Source: Pseudoalteromonas sp. GCY (GTDB lineage: Bacteria > Pseudomonadota > Gammaproteobacteria > Enterobacterales > Alteromonadaceae). From it: a stretch of 64,000 bases of DNA. The position numbers were made by a program, and so were the translations under genes. The notes under the pieces were generated by a model that searched no databases, was not told where the DNA came from, and was given only the letters and a program-made list of their open reading frames with translations. Shown here piece after piece: positions 36,935 through 46,458 of the stretch (its first letter is position 1; the number at the start of each line of letters is the position of its first letter). Location of the stretch: the NCBI RefSeq assembly GCF_016695175.1, contig NZ_CP068023.1, positions 174,501 through 238,500 of the forward strand. Direction: 5' to 3'.

Positions 36935-38755
36935 ATGAGCATCGAAAAGTTAAGAAATATCGCGATTATCGCGCACGTAGACCACGGTAAAACAACGCTT
37001 GTAGACAAGCTACTTGAGCAATCAGGTACACTACAGCAGCGCGGTGGTAATGAAGAGCGAGTGATGGACTCAAACGATCTTGAAAGAGAGCGTGGTATCA
37101 CCATCCTTGCAAAAAATACCGCAATCAAGTGGAACGACTACCGTATCAATATCGTAGATACTCCGGGACACGCCGATTTCGGTGGTGAAGTAGAACGTGT
37201 TCTTTCGATGGCTGACTCAGTATTACTACTAGTTGACGCACAAGAAGGTCCGATGCCACAAACGCGTTTCGTAACGCAAAAGGCGTTTGCTCAGGGTCTT
37301 AAGCCAATTGTTGTAATCAACAAAATCGACAAGCCGGGCGCTCGTCCTGATTGGGTAATGGATCAAGTTTTCGATCTATTTGATAACTTAGGTGCAACTG
37401 ACGAACAGCTAGACTTTAAAGTGATCTACGCATCAGCAATCAACGGCTGGGCAACACTTGACCTAGATGAGCCGTCTGACAACATGGAACCAATGTTCAA
37501 GGCTATCGTAGACGAAGTTGAAGCGCCTAACGCGGATCCTGAAGGTCCGTTCCAGATGCAAATTTCTCAGCTTGATTACAACTCATATGTTGGTGTTATC
37601 GGTGTTGGCCGTGTCACGCGTGGTTCAGTTAAACCTAACCAACAAGTGACTATCGTGGGAGCTGATGGTAAGACGCGTAACGGTAAAGTTGGCCAAGTAC
37701 TGGGTTACTTAGGTCTTGACCGTCACGAAGTTGAGCTAGCAACGGCGGGTGATATCATCGCAATCACAGGTCTTGGTGAGCTGAAAATCTCTGACACTAT
37801 CTGTTGTCAGAATAATGTTGAAGCACTACCACCACTGTCTGTTGATGAACCAACAGTAACAATGACTTTCTCTGTAAACACGTCTCCATTCTCAGGCCAA
37901 GAAGGTAAATACGTAACTTCTCGTAATATCCTTGAGCGTCTAGAAGCAGAGCTTGTGCACAACGTTGCATTACGTGTTGAAGAAACGGATAACCCAGATA
38001 GCTTCCGTGTATCTGGTCGTGGTGAACTTCACTTAGGTATTCTTATTGAGAACATGCGTCGTGAAGGCTACGAGATTGCTGTATCTCGTCCAGAAGTAAT
38101 CTTGCGCCATGTTGATGGTCAGCTAGAAGAACCTTACGAAACAGTGACAATTGACTGTCAAGACGAGCACCAAGGTTCTATCATGGAACAGCTTGGTCTG
38201 CGTAAAGCAGAAATGACTGACATGTCTCCAGACGGCAAAGGCCGTGTGCGTATGGACTTCATGATGCCTGCACGTGGTCTAATTGGTTTCCAAACTGAAT
38301 TTATGACGTTAACGTCTGGTTCTGGTTTGATGTACCACACGTTCTCACATTACGGTCCACACAAAGGCGGTAACATCGGCCAGCGTAAGAACGGTGTACT
38401 AATCGCTAACGCAGCAGGTAAAGCGCTAACAAACGCACTATTTAACCTACAAGAGCGTGGTCGCCTATTCATCGGTCACGGTGTTGAAGTGTACGAAGGT
38501 ATGGTTATTGGTATTCACAGCCGTGATAACGACCTAACGGTAAACGCGCTTAAAGGTAAGCAGTTAACCAACGTACGTGCATCTGGTACTGATGAAGCAC
38601 AAAACCTTGTGCCACCTGTTGTTATGTCTTTAGAGCAAGCGCTTGAGTTCATCGATGACGACGAGCTTGTAGAAGTAACGCCTGAAAGCATCCGTATTCG
38701 TAAGAAATTATTGACTGAAAGCGAGCGTAAACGCGCAAGCCGCCAAGCTAAGTAA
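36935..38755 (+). CDS. typA: ribosome-associated GTPase TypA/BipA
   Basis: Translational GTPase of 606 aa involved in ribosome assembly and stress adaptation. G1 is [11 protein letters not shown]2 is in [13 protein letters not shown]3 [12 protein letters not shown]4 [10 protein letters not shown] and G5 ASAINGW. Domains II, III, V and the TypA-specific C-terminus follow ([15 protein letters not shown]). Codon bias is strong. It is preceded by about 210 bp that separate it from the divergent permease promoter, probably including its own promoter. Confidence 0.97.
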   Translation: MSIEKLRNIAIIAHVDHGKTTLVDKLLEQSGTLQQRGGNEERVMDSNDLERERGITILAKNTAIKWNDYRINIVDTPGHADFGGEVERVLSMADSVLLLVDAQEGPMPQTRFVTQKAFAQGLKPIVVINKIDKPGARPDWVMDQVFDLFDNLGATDEQLDFKVIYASAINGWATLDLDEPSDNMEPMFKAIVDEVEAPNADPEGPFQMQISQLDYNSYVGVIGVGRVTRGSVKPNQQVTIVGADGKTRNGKVGQVLGYLGLDRHEVELATAGDIIAITGLGELKISDTICCQNNVEALPPLSVDEPTVTMTFSVNTSPFSGQEGKYVTSRNILERLEAELVHNVALRVEETDNPDSFRVSGRGELHLGILIENMRREGYEIAVSRPEVILRHVDGQLEEPYETVTIDCQDEHQGSIMEQLGLRKAEMTDMSPDGKGRVRMDFMMPARGLIGFQTEFMTLTSGSGLMYHTFSHYGPHKGGNIGQRKNGVLIANAAGKALTNALFNLQERGRLFIGHGVEVYEGMVIGIHSRDNDLTVNALKGKQLTNVRASGTDEAQNLVPPVVMSLEQALEFIDDDELVEVTPESIRIRKKLLTESERKRASRQAK

Positions 38756-38782
38756 CCTGAGCTTCGGATAATTAATGCCTTT

Positions 38783-38881
38783 CTAGCAGCCAGTTTTAGC
38801 GCTAACTGCGTTGAATTCACTTCCAATAGCCAGCTATTGGTGCGTAAATTCGCCTTGTTATCCCCAAAACTCTCTGGCTAG
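38783..38881. repeat. 99-bp imperfect palindrome, possible dispersed repeat
   Basis: The outer ends read CTAGCAGCCAGTTTT and, on the other strand, CTAGCCAGAGAGTTTT. The centre is a perfect CCAATAGC-CA-GCTATTGG hairpin with further loosely matching arms. No ORF is present. It looks like a REP/MITE-type element inserted after typA. The remaining 130 bp to the terminator show nothing recognisable. Confidence 0.6.
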
Positions 38882-39011
38882 ATAAGGGTATAATTTAATG
38901 TGGGCTTAAAAACAATGAGTTAGCTCATTCCTTATCCAAACCTCAGGTTAAGTAATAGTTGACCTTGACTTGGGGTAACAACTTATCTCAAGAACGGGTT
39001 ACTTAGAATAC

Positions 39012-39044
39012 AAAAAACGCCGCAATTTTTGTGGCGTTTTTTTT
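39012..39044. terminator. bidirectional terminator between typA and the CheW-CZB gene
   Basis: AAAAAACGCCGCA / TGTGGCGTTTTTT stem (one wobble) around an ATTTT loop, followed by T-rich sequence on the plus strand and preceded by an A-run, so it can serve both convergent genes. Confidence 0.85.
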
Positions 39045-39062
39045 GTGCTCCATTTACTAACT

Positions 39063-39911
39063 CTAAAACAAGCCGTACTCTTCCGTTTCTTCTGGCTCAT
39101 AATTTTGTAAATGTTCAGGGCGGAAAATGGCGCTAGGGTCAATCAATACGCTGTGGCGTTTACCCATCTTGACCAAGCCTTTCATCAATTTTTTGGTTTG
39201 GGCATCTATTTCAAAACCAATACTGGTCATTTCCTGCAGTGATTTAATATCGCTTTCGTCACAGTGAACGTTATCTTCTACCTTATCGACAAGCAAACCG
39301 ATATGCGGACTTTGACCATCTTGAGTGGTAAAGACGATGATAGGTTTATGGTCGAGCATGATCTGATCACGAGCGGATTCAAATAATCGCATGAGTTTAT
39401 TAAAAGTGGTGCTCTTTTCACGAGCGAGAGTATCTATAGCCTCTTGCTTATGTCCCTGTGTGCACATCAATAATAGTTTATCTGCTAATGAATGTAGTTT
39501 TGCATGCGGTTCTTCGAAGCGTTTTAGGAGCGCTTTGAGGTCATCATTTTCAGTTTTGAAGCCGTAATACCACTGCCCAAAAGCACATTGTTTTGGATCT
39601 TTGGCTTTAGTGAAGGGGACATCGTTAAAAATGCTTGCTTCGAGTGCGGCAAGCCATTCTTTATGATCTTGCTCTCGCTGCTTTAGCATGCTGACCAATT
39701 CTTGATTGGTTTCATAGGACGAGCGTTTGTTCAATATGATCCCTAAATCAAAAATAGGGGTCGGTACGCCCATGTAATCTTTGACGCCCAAAAAGCTGGG
39801 GTTGTCATTGGGTAAATCCGTTAAATTTTCTTCGTAGCGTTCAGTTAATAGAATATCGAGGATTTGCAGTGATATTGTTTTTTTCCCGACGCGAAAGTTA
39901 ATTAAATCCAT
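39063..39911 (-). CDS. CheW-like protein with inserted CZB zinc-binding domain
   Basis: A 282-aa chemotaxis coupling protein. The first part of a CheW fold (residues 1 to about 65: DLINFRVGKKTISLQILDIL) is followed by a CZB domain (about 80-180). The zinc-site residues are visible as His in QDHKEW, Cys in the CAFGQWYYG motif and two His in EEPHAKLHSL. The remaining CheW half (IVFTTQDGQSPHIGLLVDKVEDNV) ends the protein. CZB domains sense zinc or oxidants such as hypochlorous acid in other bacteria. I prefer the ATG at 39911 (GAGG 6 bases upstream) to an upstream TTG. It is 41 bp downstream of a binding-protein gene. Confidence 0.85.
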   Translation of the reverse strand: MDLINFRVGKKTISLQILDILLTERYEENLTDLPNDNPSFLGVKDYMGVPTPIFDLGIILNKRSSYETNQELVSMLKQREQDHKEWLAALEASIFNDVPFTKAKDPKQCAFGQWYYGFKTENDDLKALLKRFEEPHAKLHSLADKLLLMCTQGHKQEAIDTLAREKSTTFNKLMRLFESARDQIMLDHKPIIVFTTQDGQSPHIGLLVDKVEDNVHCDESDIKSLQEMTSIGFEIDAQTKKLMKGLVKMGKRHSVLIDPSAIFRPEHLQNYEPEETEEYGLF

Positions 39912-39952
39912 GTCAGCCTCGCATATGGTCAGTATCAACTAAGCATAGAACA

Positions 39953-41053
39953 TTATTGGAAAAAGGAACGGTAAACTGGCAATTTCTTTTGCGCTGGCTG
40001 GAGCATAAATACTTCCCGAATAACAGTGTTATGCTCCAACTCCTGTTGTAATGCGTTTAGCAGACAATCACTATCAATGGGCAGCTCACATTGCTGGATA
40101 GCAGTCGTCAATAAATAGGCATTGAGATAGCCCTCAAAAACCTGTTCGTTATGGGAAAGCGTGGAATTGCGAACTGCCTCGCGGAAAGTATCACAAAGCT
40201 TGCCTTTGCAAATCACAGGGTCGGGTACAACTTCGGTGACTAAAACTTTGGGCTTACCTTTGAGTCTAGCAAACAGCTCATTTGAGGAAGCAAATGAAAC
40301 TGTTGCGTATTGTGTTTCAAGGCCAACCTCCATGGCACGATTAATAAACTTAGACAGTGGCGTATAGGTGCCAACCATAGCCAAGCCTTCAATTTTATAA
40401 CGCTGCGCTTGTTCAAGCGCTCGTTCAATATCATCAGTATTACGTCTAAAGCGTGTTATTACAACGGGCTTAAATCCACGTTCCGCAAGCGCGTTGGTGA
40501 GGCTTTTTTCTACGGTTAGACCAAATTCATCGGCTTGTATGAGCAAAGCCACCCGCTTTAATTTTTGTTCATCGACAAAGTAGCGGACGATATCTTGTGC
40601 TTCTTTATTGTAGCTAGTGCGGAGGTTGAAGACGTTAAATGTATGCGGTTCTTGAAGAAACTCAGCGCCAGTATATGGCATAAGAAAGGGAACCTTAGAG
40701 TGCTCTAAAATCGGCTTTATGGCATAAGACGTGGGCGTGCCCATTACGCCAAACAATGCATCGACCTTATTTTCGTATACCAGCTTACGCGCATTGGTTA
40801 CGGTTTTGTGTGGCTCATAGCTATCATCCAACACCTGCAACTCAATCGTAGCTGCGTCATCCGCTTTGTGCTGGTTATAAAAGTTAAAATGTAGTTCGGC
40901 CCCCGCTTTTAGTTGTTGACCAATCTCTTTTGCAGGCCCTGAGAGTGCGGTAGACATGCCAATTTTTACCACAGGTTGAGCGGATGCTGTAAAATTCAGT
41001 ACAGTAGAAGCAAACACTAATAATAGTAAAAATTTAACACCGAAAATACTCAT
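39953..41053 (-). CDS. periplasmic binding protein, branched-chain amino-acid type
   Basis: A 366-aa exported protein with signal peptide (LLLLVFASTVLNFTASAQP) and a Leu/Ile/Val-type periplasmic binding fold (VKIGMSTALSGPAKEIGQQLKAGAELHF). No permease or ATPase of the LIV type is nearby, so it is an orphan. Its partner downstream is a CheW-CZB protein, suggesting delivery of a ligand signal to chemotaxis rather than uptake; this is inference. It overlaps the end of tmcA by 20 bp. Confidence 0.87.
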   Translation of the reverse strand: MSIFGVKFLLLLVFASTVLNFTASAQPVVKIGMSTALSGPAKEIGQQLKAGAELHFNFYNQHKADDAATIELQVLDDSYEPHKTVTNARKLVYENKVDALFGVMGTPTSYAIKPILEHSKVPFLMPYTGAEFLQEPHTFNVFNLRTSYNKEAQDIVRYFVDEQKLKRVALLIQADEFGLTVEKSLTNALAERGFKPVVITRFRRNTDDIERALEQAQRYKIEGLAMVGTYTPLSKFINRAMEVGLETQYATVSFASSNELFARLKGKPKVLVTEVVPDPVICKGKLCDTFREAVRNSTLSHNEQVFEGYLNAYLLTTAIQQCELPIDSDCLLNALQQELEHNTVIREVFMLQPAQKKLPVYRSFFQ

Positions 41054-43103
41054 ATACTTGCTGCACTGTCTCTCTTAGCGTTGTGGTGAGGGCTTTTTTA
41101 CCTGATATTCCAAGCAAATTAAGTACGACTTGGGTCGAATGTTGCTGTAATATTAGACGAATTACTAACGCTTTGGAAACTTTAGTTAAGTTTTTAAGCA
41201 ATCGAGGATCGGTTGTGATCAGCTGCCATATAAAAGGACATACTTGTTGCTCAACCGGATTGCTGTTACGTAAATACTGCAAATAATCCAGCTGCTCGTT
41301 AGTTATGTGTTCAAAGGGCAAGGTCGCCAATATAGCGGTAACCACCTCAGTATCTAGTTGTTGATAGTGCGAGCGTAACTGATAGAAAAAAGCTTGTTTG
41401 AATACTCGAGTATAGCTGTTGTCTAAGTCGCCTCGGACTTTTTTAAGCATCAAAACCGCATACTCGCCACTGGCCTTATCTTGCTTAAACCCCAGTTTCA
41501 TTGGCTGATAGTGTCGTTGCGACCAAAACGAAAGTAATGACGCTGTGAGGCCAAAACTGGTTCCTATGTAACTGATATCTTCTGGTAATGTGGTTTCAAA
41601 GGACGTCAGTAGGCGGCGGCCAATTCCTTGCTGTTGTACATTCGGGTGTACGGCTATTCTAACGATTCTTGCGCTTTTTTCGGTGACAAACTGGCTATCA
41701 CCAAAGCTTGTCGTTAGCTGCTGCGCCATGAGATGACCTGCGGGTCTTCGCTTTCCTGCTAGAATATCTTCTGCGAGATCTGAAGCGAGTCCGCCTTCGA
41801 TGACAGCAAGGCAAATTCCTACTAGCTCGTTATTGCAAAATGCACCTCGTAAGTACAGATCGGGTGCATCTAACAATTGCCTTAAATCATCCACGCTGGT
41901 TTGATAATGCGCTAATACGAGCAGTGAAAAAACTTGCTCAAGTAACGGACTATTTTCTACCAACTCACTCTGGGAAATAGCACGCATTGTGGTCGGTGAA
42001 GTGAGTATGGGTGATGTCGCTTTGCACTCGAGTACAAATAAATCTCTGATCTGCTGCTCCAGTGGATCATTCGATGCGTAGCGAATAGGAGTCGACAAGG
42101 TGAAATCAAGATAACTTGGGTAATGTGATTCTAAGTAGCGTTTAAACCGTAACGTGTAGCCTCTACCATTACCCTCATAACCTACTAAGGTGCTGGAAAA
42201 AATGCAGCGAAAACCAAGTTGAGCAACTTGTATTAAAAATGGAACTGGCAGGGCGGCTGCCTCATCCACCAAAATAACCGTATTGCTATCAAGTGTAGAG
42301 GCTTGTTGTAGTAACGCATCTGGCGCCATATAGCTGAGATTAGCCAGCTTCTTCGTTTTTACATCAACCTCGGTATTGAATGCTTGAGCAAGCATGCTAA
42401 AGCAACTATGCAGAGCATGAAAATGGCGGCTACAAATAACAAATTGTTGCGTAGGGTGCTTTGATGCCAAGAGGCCCAATAACGCGCTCTTCCCCCGACC
42501 CCTATCTGCGCTCAGTAATACAGGTGTTTGCTGGTTTTCTAATGTTGTGGAGAGTTGTGCCAGTACGTTTTGTTGCTCCTCAACACCGCAAACCGCCGAA
42601 CTTGCAGCAAGATACGCTGAGGGCAGTTGAACCCCAAAGTGTTCACTGATATGCCAAGCTGGTTGTTGCTGCCAGAGTTGCTGCCACCTTTTTAAAAAAT
42701 AGCTGTGTTTGGGCGTTTGCCCCTCTGAGCACCAGCGGGTAATTGCAGGGTCTAGCCAGTGGTCGAGTTCATCTAATTCGGGAAGTAACAATAGGAGTAA
42801 GCCGCCTGCTTTTACCGTGCCCGCTGCCGCTGCGATTTTGTTAGGCACAATACCACTAAAGCCGTCGTAGACTAGGTTGCTAAATTCTTGTCCGAGTATT
42901 TGGTGTAAATGCTCGGGCCAAACGGCATTTTCTAATGTCTTACTGCTACTTAGGATAAGATTATCGTTTGAGTTTGCTAATAGCTGCTGACACTGTGTGT
43001 AACACCAAGCTTGGCTGCCAGTGATAAGCAAGAGTTGCCGATGGTGTGCATCGGCAAGCTGAGAGAGTAATAGTGGCAGATTAGAGTGCTTGAAGTCTTG
43101 CAT
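41034..43103 (-). CDS. tmcA: tRNA(Met) cytidine acetyltransferase TmcA
   Basis: A 689-aa enzyme forming N4-acetylcytidine at the wobble base of elongator tRNA-Met. The RNA helicase-like module has Walker A SADRGRGKSALLG and Walker B VILVDEAAALPVPFL. The GNAT acetyltransferase domain has VRIAVHPNVQQQGIGRRLL. A C-terminal tRNA-binding region follows. It overlaps uvrD by 23 bp upstream and the binding-protein gene downstream, indicating tight packing. Confidence 0.93.
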   Translation of the reverse strand: MQDFKHSNLPLLLSQLADAHHRQLLLITGSQAWCYTQCQQLLANSNDNLILSSSKTLENAVWPEHLHQILGQEFSNLVYDGFSGIVPNKIAAAAGTVKAGGLLLLLLPELDELDHWLDPAITRWCSEGQTPKHSYFLKRWQQLWQQQPAWHISEHFGVQLPSAYLAASSAVCGVEEQQNVLAQLSTTLENQQTPVLLSADRGRGKSALLGLLASKHPTQQFVICSRHFHALHSCFSMLAQAFNTEVDVKTKKLANLSYMAPDALLQQASTLDSNTVILVDEAAALPVPFLIQVAQLGFRCIFSSTLVGYEGNGRGYTLRFKRYLESHYPSYLDFTLSTPIRYASNDPLEQQIRDLFVLECKATSPILTSPTTMRAISQSELVENSPLLEQVFSLLVLAHYQTSVDDLRQLLDAPDLYLRGAFCNNELVGICLAVIEGGLASDLAEDILAGKRRPAGHLMAQQLTTSFGDSQFVTEKSARIVRIAVHPNVQQQGIGRRLLTSFETTLPEDISYIGTSFGLTASLLSFWSQRHYQPMKLGFKQDKASGEYAVLMLKKVRGDLDNSYTRVFKQAFFYQLRSHYQQLDTEVVTAILATLPFEHITNEQLDYLQYLRNSNPVEQQVCPFIWQLITTDPRLLKNLTKVSKALVIRLILQQHSTQVVLNLLGISGKKALTTTLRETVQQVYEYFRC

Positions 43104-45246
43104 AGGCGGTAACTAACCACTTACTACCAACATCATCAAAGCTAACTTGGATGCGTGACTGAGCACCTGCACCTTCATAGTTAAGCACTGTGCCTGCACC
43201 AAATTTGGCATGGAGGACACGCTGGCCTAAATTAAAGCCACTATCTTCAAAGGTCGCGTGACTGATTGATGGGCTGAATCGACCCGAGTTAGCCGGACGA
43301 GAAATTTGCGTTTTAATCCGAATTTCTTCCATACAATCTTCAGGAATTTCACGTAAGAACCTTGAAGGGCTGTGATGTTTTTCTTGACCATACAAGCGAC
43401 GACTTTCTGCGTGGCTAATGTAAAGCTTATCCATGGCACGCGTCATACCGACGTAGCACAAGCGGCGCTCTTCTTCCAAGCGACCCGACTCTTCATTACT
43501 TTGCTGTGATGGGAACATACCTTCTTCCACCCCAACCATAAAGACCAATGGGAATTCGAGACCTTTGGCCGAGTGCAGCGTCATCATTTGTACCGCATCT
43601 TCGTGCTCGTCAGCCTGGCCTTCGCCTGCCTCCAAAGAGGTATAGGCTAAAAAGCCTTGTAATGGTGAAGTGAAATCTTCATCGATAGGCAGCTCATACT
43701 GACCACAAGCACTGATCAATTCTTCCAAGTTTTCCACTCGAGCGCGGCCTTTTTCGCCCTTTTCGGCTTGATACATTGCCATGAGACCTGACTGCTCAAT
43801 GGCTGTCTGCGCTTGTTGTGCCAGTTCAAGCTCGGCAATTTTATCGTCGAGCTGCTCGACTAATTCAATAAATTTTGTCACCGCGGTAGCTGCTCTTCCC
43901 GCTAAATGCTTTTGCGCAAGCACGGCTTTGGCAGCATCCCAAAGTGAGAGTGATTCGTGACGCGCACAATCGCGAATATGGCTTAACGTTTTATCACCAA
44001 TACCACGGGCAGGCGTGTTTATCACACGCTCAAATGCCGCGTCATCATTGCGATTGCTGATTATACGAAGGTAAGACAGGGCATCTTTAATCTCTTGGCG
44101 CTCGAAGAAGCGCATACCGCCATAAATACGGTATTTTAACCCTTCTTGAAGTAGGGCTTCTTCTAACACGCGGGACTGTGCGTTGTTTCTGTAGAGTACG
44201 GCGCTGTCGCTGAGCGCATTGCCAGACTGTAGCCAAGATTTAATTTTGCCAACCACAAAGCGTGCTTCATCAAGTTCATTAAAAGCGGCGTAAATTGAAA
44301 TTGGCTCGCCTTGGTTACCGTCGGTCCAGAGACTTTTACCCATTCGCTCCGCGTTGTTTTCAATGAGCGCATTGGATGCTTTTAGAATGGTTGCGGTAGA
44401 ACGATAATTTTGTTCAAGACGGATCGTTTCGGCGCTAAAGTCGTCCAGAAAACGTTTGATGTTTTCTATTTTTGCACCACGCCAGCCGTAAATACTCTGG
44501 TCGTCATCCCCTACGATCATGATATTGTTGTCACTACCTGCAAGCAGGCGTAGCCACAAATATTGAATGCTGTTGGTATCTTGGAACTCGTCCACTAGCA
44601 TATGGCGGAAGCGTTGTTGGTAGTGGCGCAGTAAGGTAGGTTGTTGCTGTAATAACTCGTAGCAGCGCAATAGGATCTCAGCAAAGTCAACAAGACCGGC
44701 TCTATCACAGGCATCTTGGTAAGCACTATATACATTCAACATCAGCTGTTCATTGACATCGTATGCTTGGATATCTTTTGGTCTTAATCCTTCGTCTTTA
44801 CGCGCGCTGATGTACCAGCTTAGTTGCTTTGGTGGCCACTTTTTTTCATCGATATTCATGGCTTTGAGCAAGCGGCGGATCATCCGTTGCTGATCATCGC
44901 TATCTAGAATTTGAAATGATTCTGGTAATTTAGCTTCACGGTGATGGGCGCGTAACATGCGGTGGGCAAGGCCGTGGAAGGTGCCTATCCACATGCCACC
45001 AACAGGGCCATTGAGCGTTGCTTCAACACGAGCACGCATTTCTTTGGCTGCCTTATTGGTAAAGGTTACCGCGAAGATACTAAATGGAGAGGCGTGCTCA
45101 ACTTGCATAAGCCAAGCAATACGATGAACGAGTACTCGTGTTTTACCTGACCCCGCACCTGCGAGCACTAACATGTTTTGCAGAGGCGCGGCGACTGCAT
45201 CGCGCTGTTTGTCGTTGAGGCCGTCGAGTAATTCTGATACGTCCAT
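43081..45246 (-). CDS. uvrD: DNA helicase II UvrD
   Basis: SF1A helicase for nucleotide excision and mismatch repair. From the ATG at 45246 it is 721 aa, matching E. coli UvrD, starting MDVSELLDGLNDKQRDAVAA. Motifs: GAGSGKTRVLVHRI, LLVDEFQDTNSIQYLW, VGDDDQSIYGWRGA, LEQNYRS, MTLHSAKGLEFPLVF and VGMTRA. A 23-codon extension upstream lacks similarity and is rejected. The C-terminal Tudor-like end (GQRVLHAKFGAGTVLNYEG) is present. Confidence 0.96.
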   Translation of the reverse strand: MDVSELLDGLNDKQRDAVAAPLQNMLVLAGAGSGKTRVLVHRIAWLMQVEHASPFSIFAVTFTNKAAKEMRARVEATLNGPVGGMWIGTFHGLAHRMLRAHHREAKLPESFQILDSDDQQRMIRRLLKAMNIDEKKWPPKQLSWYISARKDEGLRPKDIQAYDVNEQLMLNVYSAYQDACDRAGLVDFAEILLRCYELLQQQPTLLRHYQQRFRHMLVDEFQDTNSIQYLWLRLLAGSDNNIMIVGDDDQSIYGWRGAKIENIKRFLDDFSAETIRLEQNYRSTATILKASNALIENNAERMGKSLWTDGNQGEPISIYAAFNELDEARFVVGKIKSWLQSGNALSDSAVLYRNNAQSRVLEEALLQEGLKYRIYGGMRFFERQEIKDALSYLRIISNRNDDAAFERVINTPARGIGDKTLSHIRDCARHESLSLWDAAKAVLAQKHLAGRAATAVTKFIELVEQLDDKIAELELAQQAQTAIEQSGLMAMYQAEKGEKGRARVENLEELISACGQYELPIDEDFTSPLQGFLAYTSLEAGEGQADEHEDAVQMMTLHSAKGLEFPLVFMVGVEEGMFPSQQSNEESGRLEEERRLCYVGMTRAMDKLYISHAESRRLYGQEKHHSPSRFLREIPEDCMEEIRIKTQISRPANSGRFSPSISHATFEDSGFNLGQRVLHAKFGAGTVLNYEGAGAQSRIQVSFDDVGSKWLVTAYARLQAL

Positions 45247-45391
45247 TGCTTTGCCTATTTGCTCAAATGATGGCAAGTATACCGAGTCGTTGCCGTAAAT
45301 CCCAGCATATCGCAAAGCAAACCTAACCGAGTAAAGGTAAGATTATGATTTATAAAGAAACATAAACTGGTTTTTTATACAGTGTTTATAT

Positions 45392-46336
45392 TTATTTTTG
45401 CAAAACGTCCTTCAACCGATTTTGTACCTCCGTTACCAATAAATCGGGTTGGAATTTTGATAAAAACGCATTACAACCCACTTTTTCGACCATGGCATGA
45501 TTAAAGCTGCCACTGAGTGAGGTATTGAGAATGACATAAAGGTCTTTTAGGCGACTGTCGTTGCGAATTTCATAGGTGAGTCGATAACCATCCATAACTG
45601 GCATTTCGGCATCGGTGATCACCGCAAGTAATTCTTTTTGTACGTCGATACCTTCGTCAGCCCAGTGCTTTAACACATTGAGCGCCTCTTGGCCGTCAGT
45701 TGCTGGGATGATTTCTATGCCCAATTGTGCCAAGGTATCGGCAACTTGACGACGAGCGGTCGGCGAGTCATCGGCATGTAGAATTTTGCGGCCATGAAAC
45801 TCGTTGATGATATCTTTATCTAGAATGTCTTGCGGGATCTCAACTTTGTACTCAACGATTTCGGCAAGTACCTTTTCTACATCGATAATTTCAACGATGT
45901 GTTCAACGCCATCACGTTTGATTTTGGTCAGTGCGGTGAGGTAGTGATTGCGGCCAACAGACTTAGGGGTTGGCATAATATCGGACCACGTAGTATTGAC
46001 GATTTGGTCAACTTTACCAACTAAGAAGGCCTGCACTGAGCGATTGTATTCTGTGATCACTAGGTTGCAGTCTTTGTCTCGGTCGCATGGCGGCATGCAT
46101 ATCGCTTGTCGTAAATCGATAACCGGAATAGACTCGCCACGAATATTGGTTACCCCACATACTTTAGGGTGTGCATTGGGCATTTTGTTAAGATGAGGGA
46201 GTTTAACAACTTCTTTTACTTTGAAGACGTTGAGCGCAAAAAAGTGGCGGCTATGAAGATGAAACAATAGCAACTCAAGGCGGTTTTCACCCACCAGTTG
46301 TGTGCGTTGATCTACTGAGGCCAATACGCCAGCCAT
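45392..46336 (-). CDS. cheV: chemotaxis protein CheV
   Basis: A 314-aa protein with an N-terminal CheW domain (residues about 20-165, MAGVLASVDQRTQLVGENRL start) and a C-terminal receiver domain whose phospho-acceptor Asp is in AVITDAEMPVMDGYRL. It couples receptors to CheA and adapts by phosphorylation. Monocistronic. The 76 bp between its stop codon and the uvrD upstream region show nothing else. Confidence 0.93.
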   Translation of the reverse strand: MAGVLASVDQRTQLVGENRLELLLFHLHSRHFFALNVFKVKEVVKLPHLNKMPNAHPKVCGVTNIRGESIPVIDLRQAICMPPCDRDKDCNLVITEYNRSVQAFLVGKVDQIVNTTWSDIMPTPKSVGRNHYLTALTKIKRDGVEHIVEIIDVEKVLAEIVEYKVEIPQDILDKDIINEFHGRKILHADDSPTARRQVADTLAQLGIEIIPATDGQEALNVLKHWADEGIDVQKELLAVITDAEMPVMDGYRLTYEIRNDSRLKDLYVILNTSLSGSFNHAMVEKVGCNAFLSKFQPDLLVTEVQNRLKDVLQK

Positions 46337-46458
46337 GTTAACCCCTCATTACTTCTTGTAACCTTTTCTAAGACTATATCAAAGAAGTCGATATGTCGTG
46401 TTGTTTTTTGGCTAAAATTTGCAGTAAGGTAGCAGTATGTATTTGATAGGGAAGCAAT

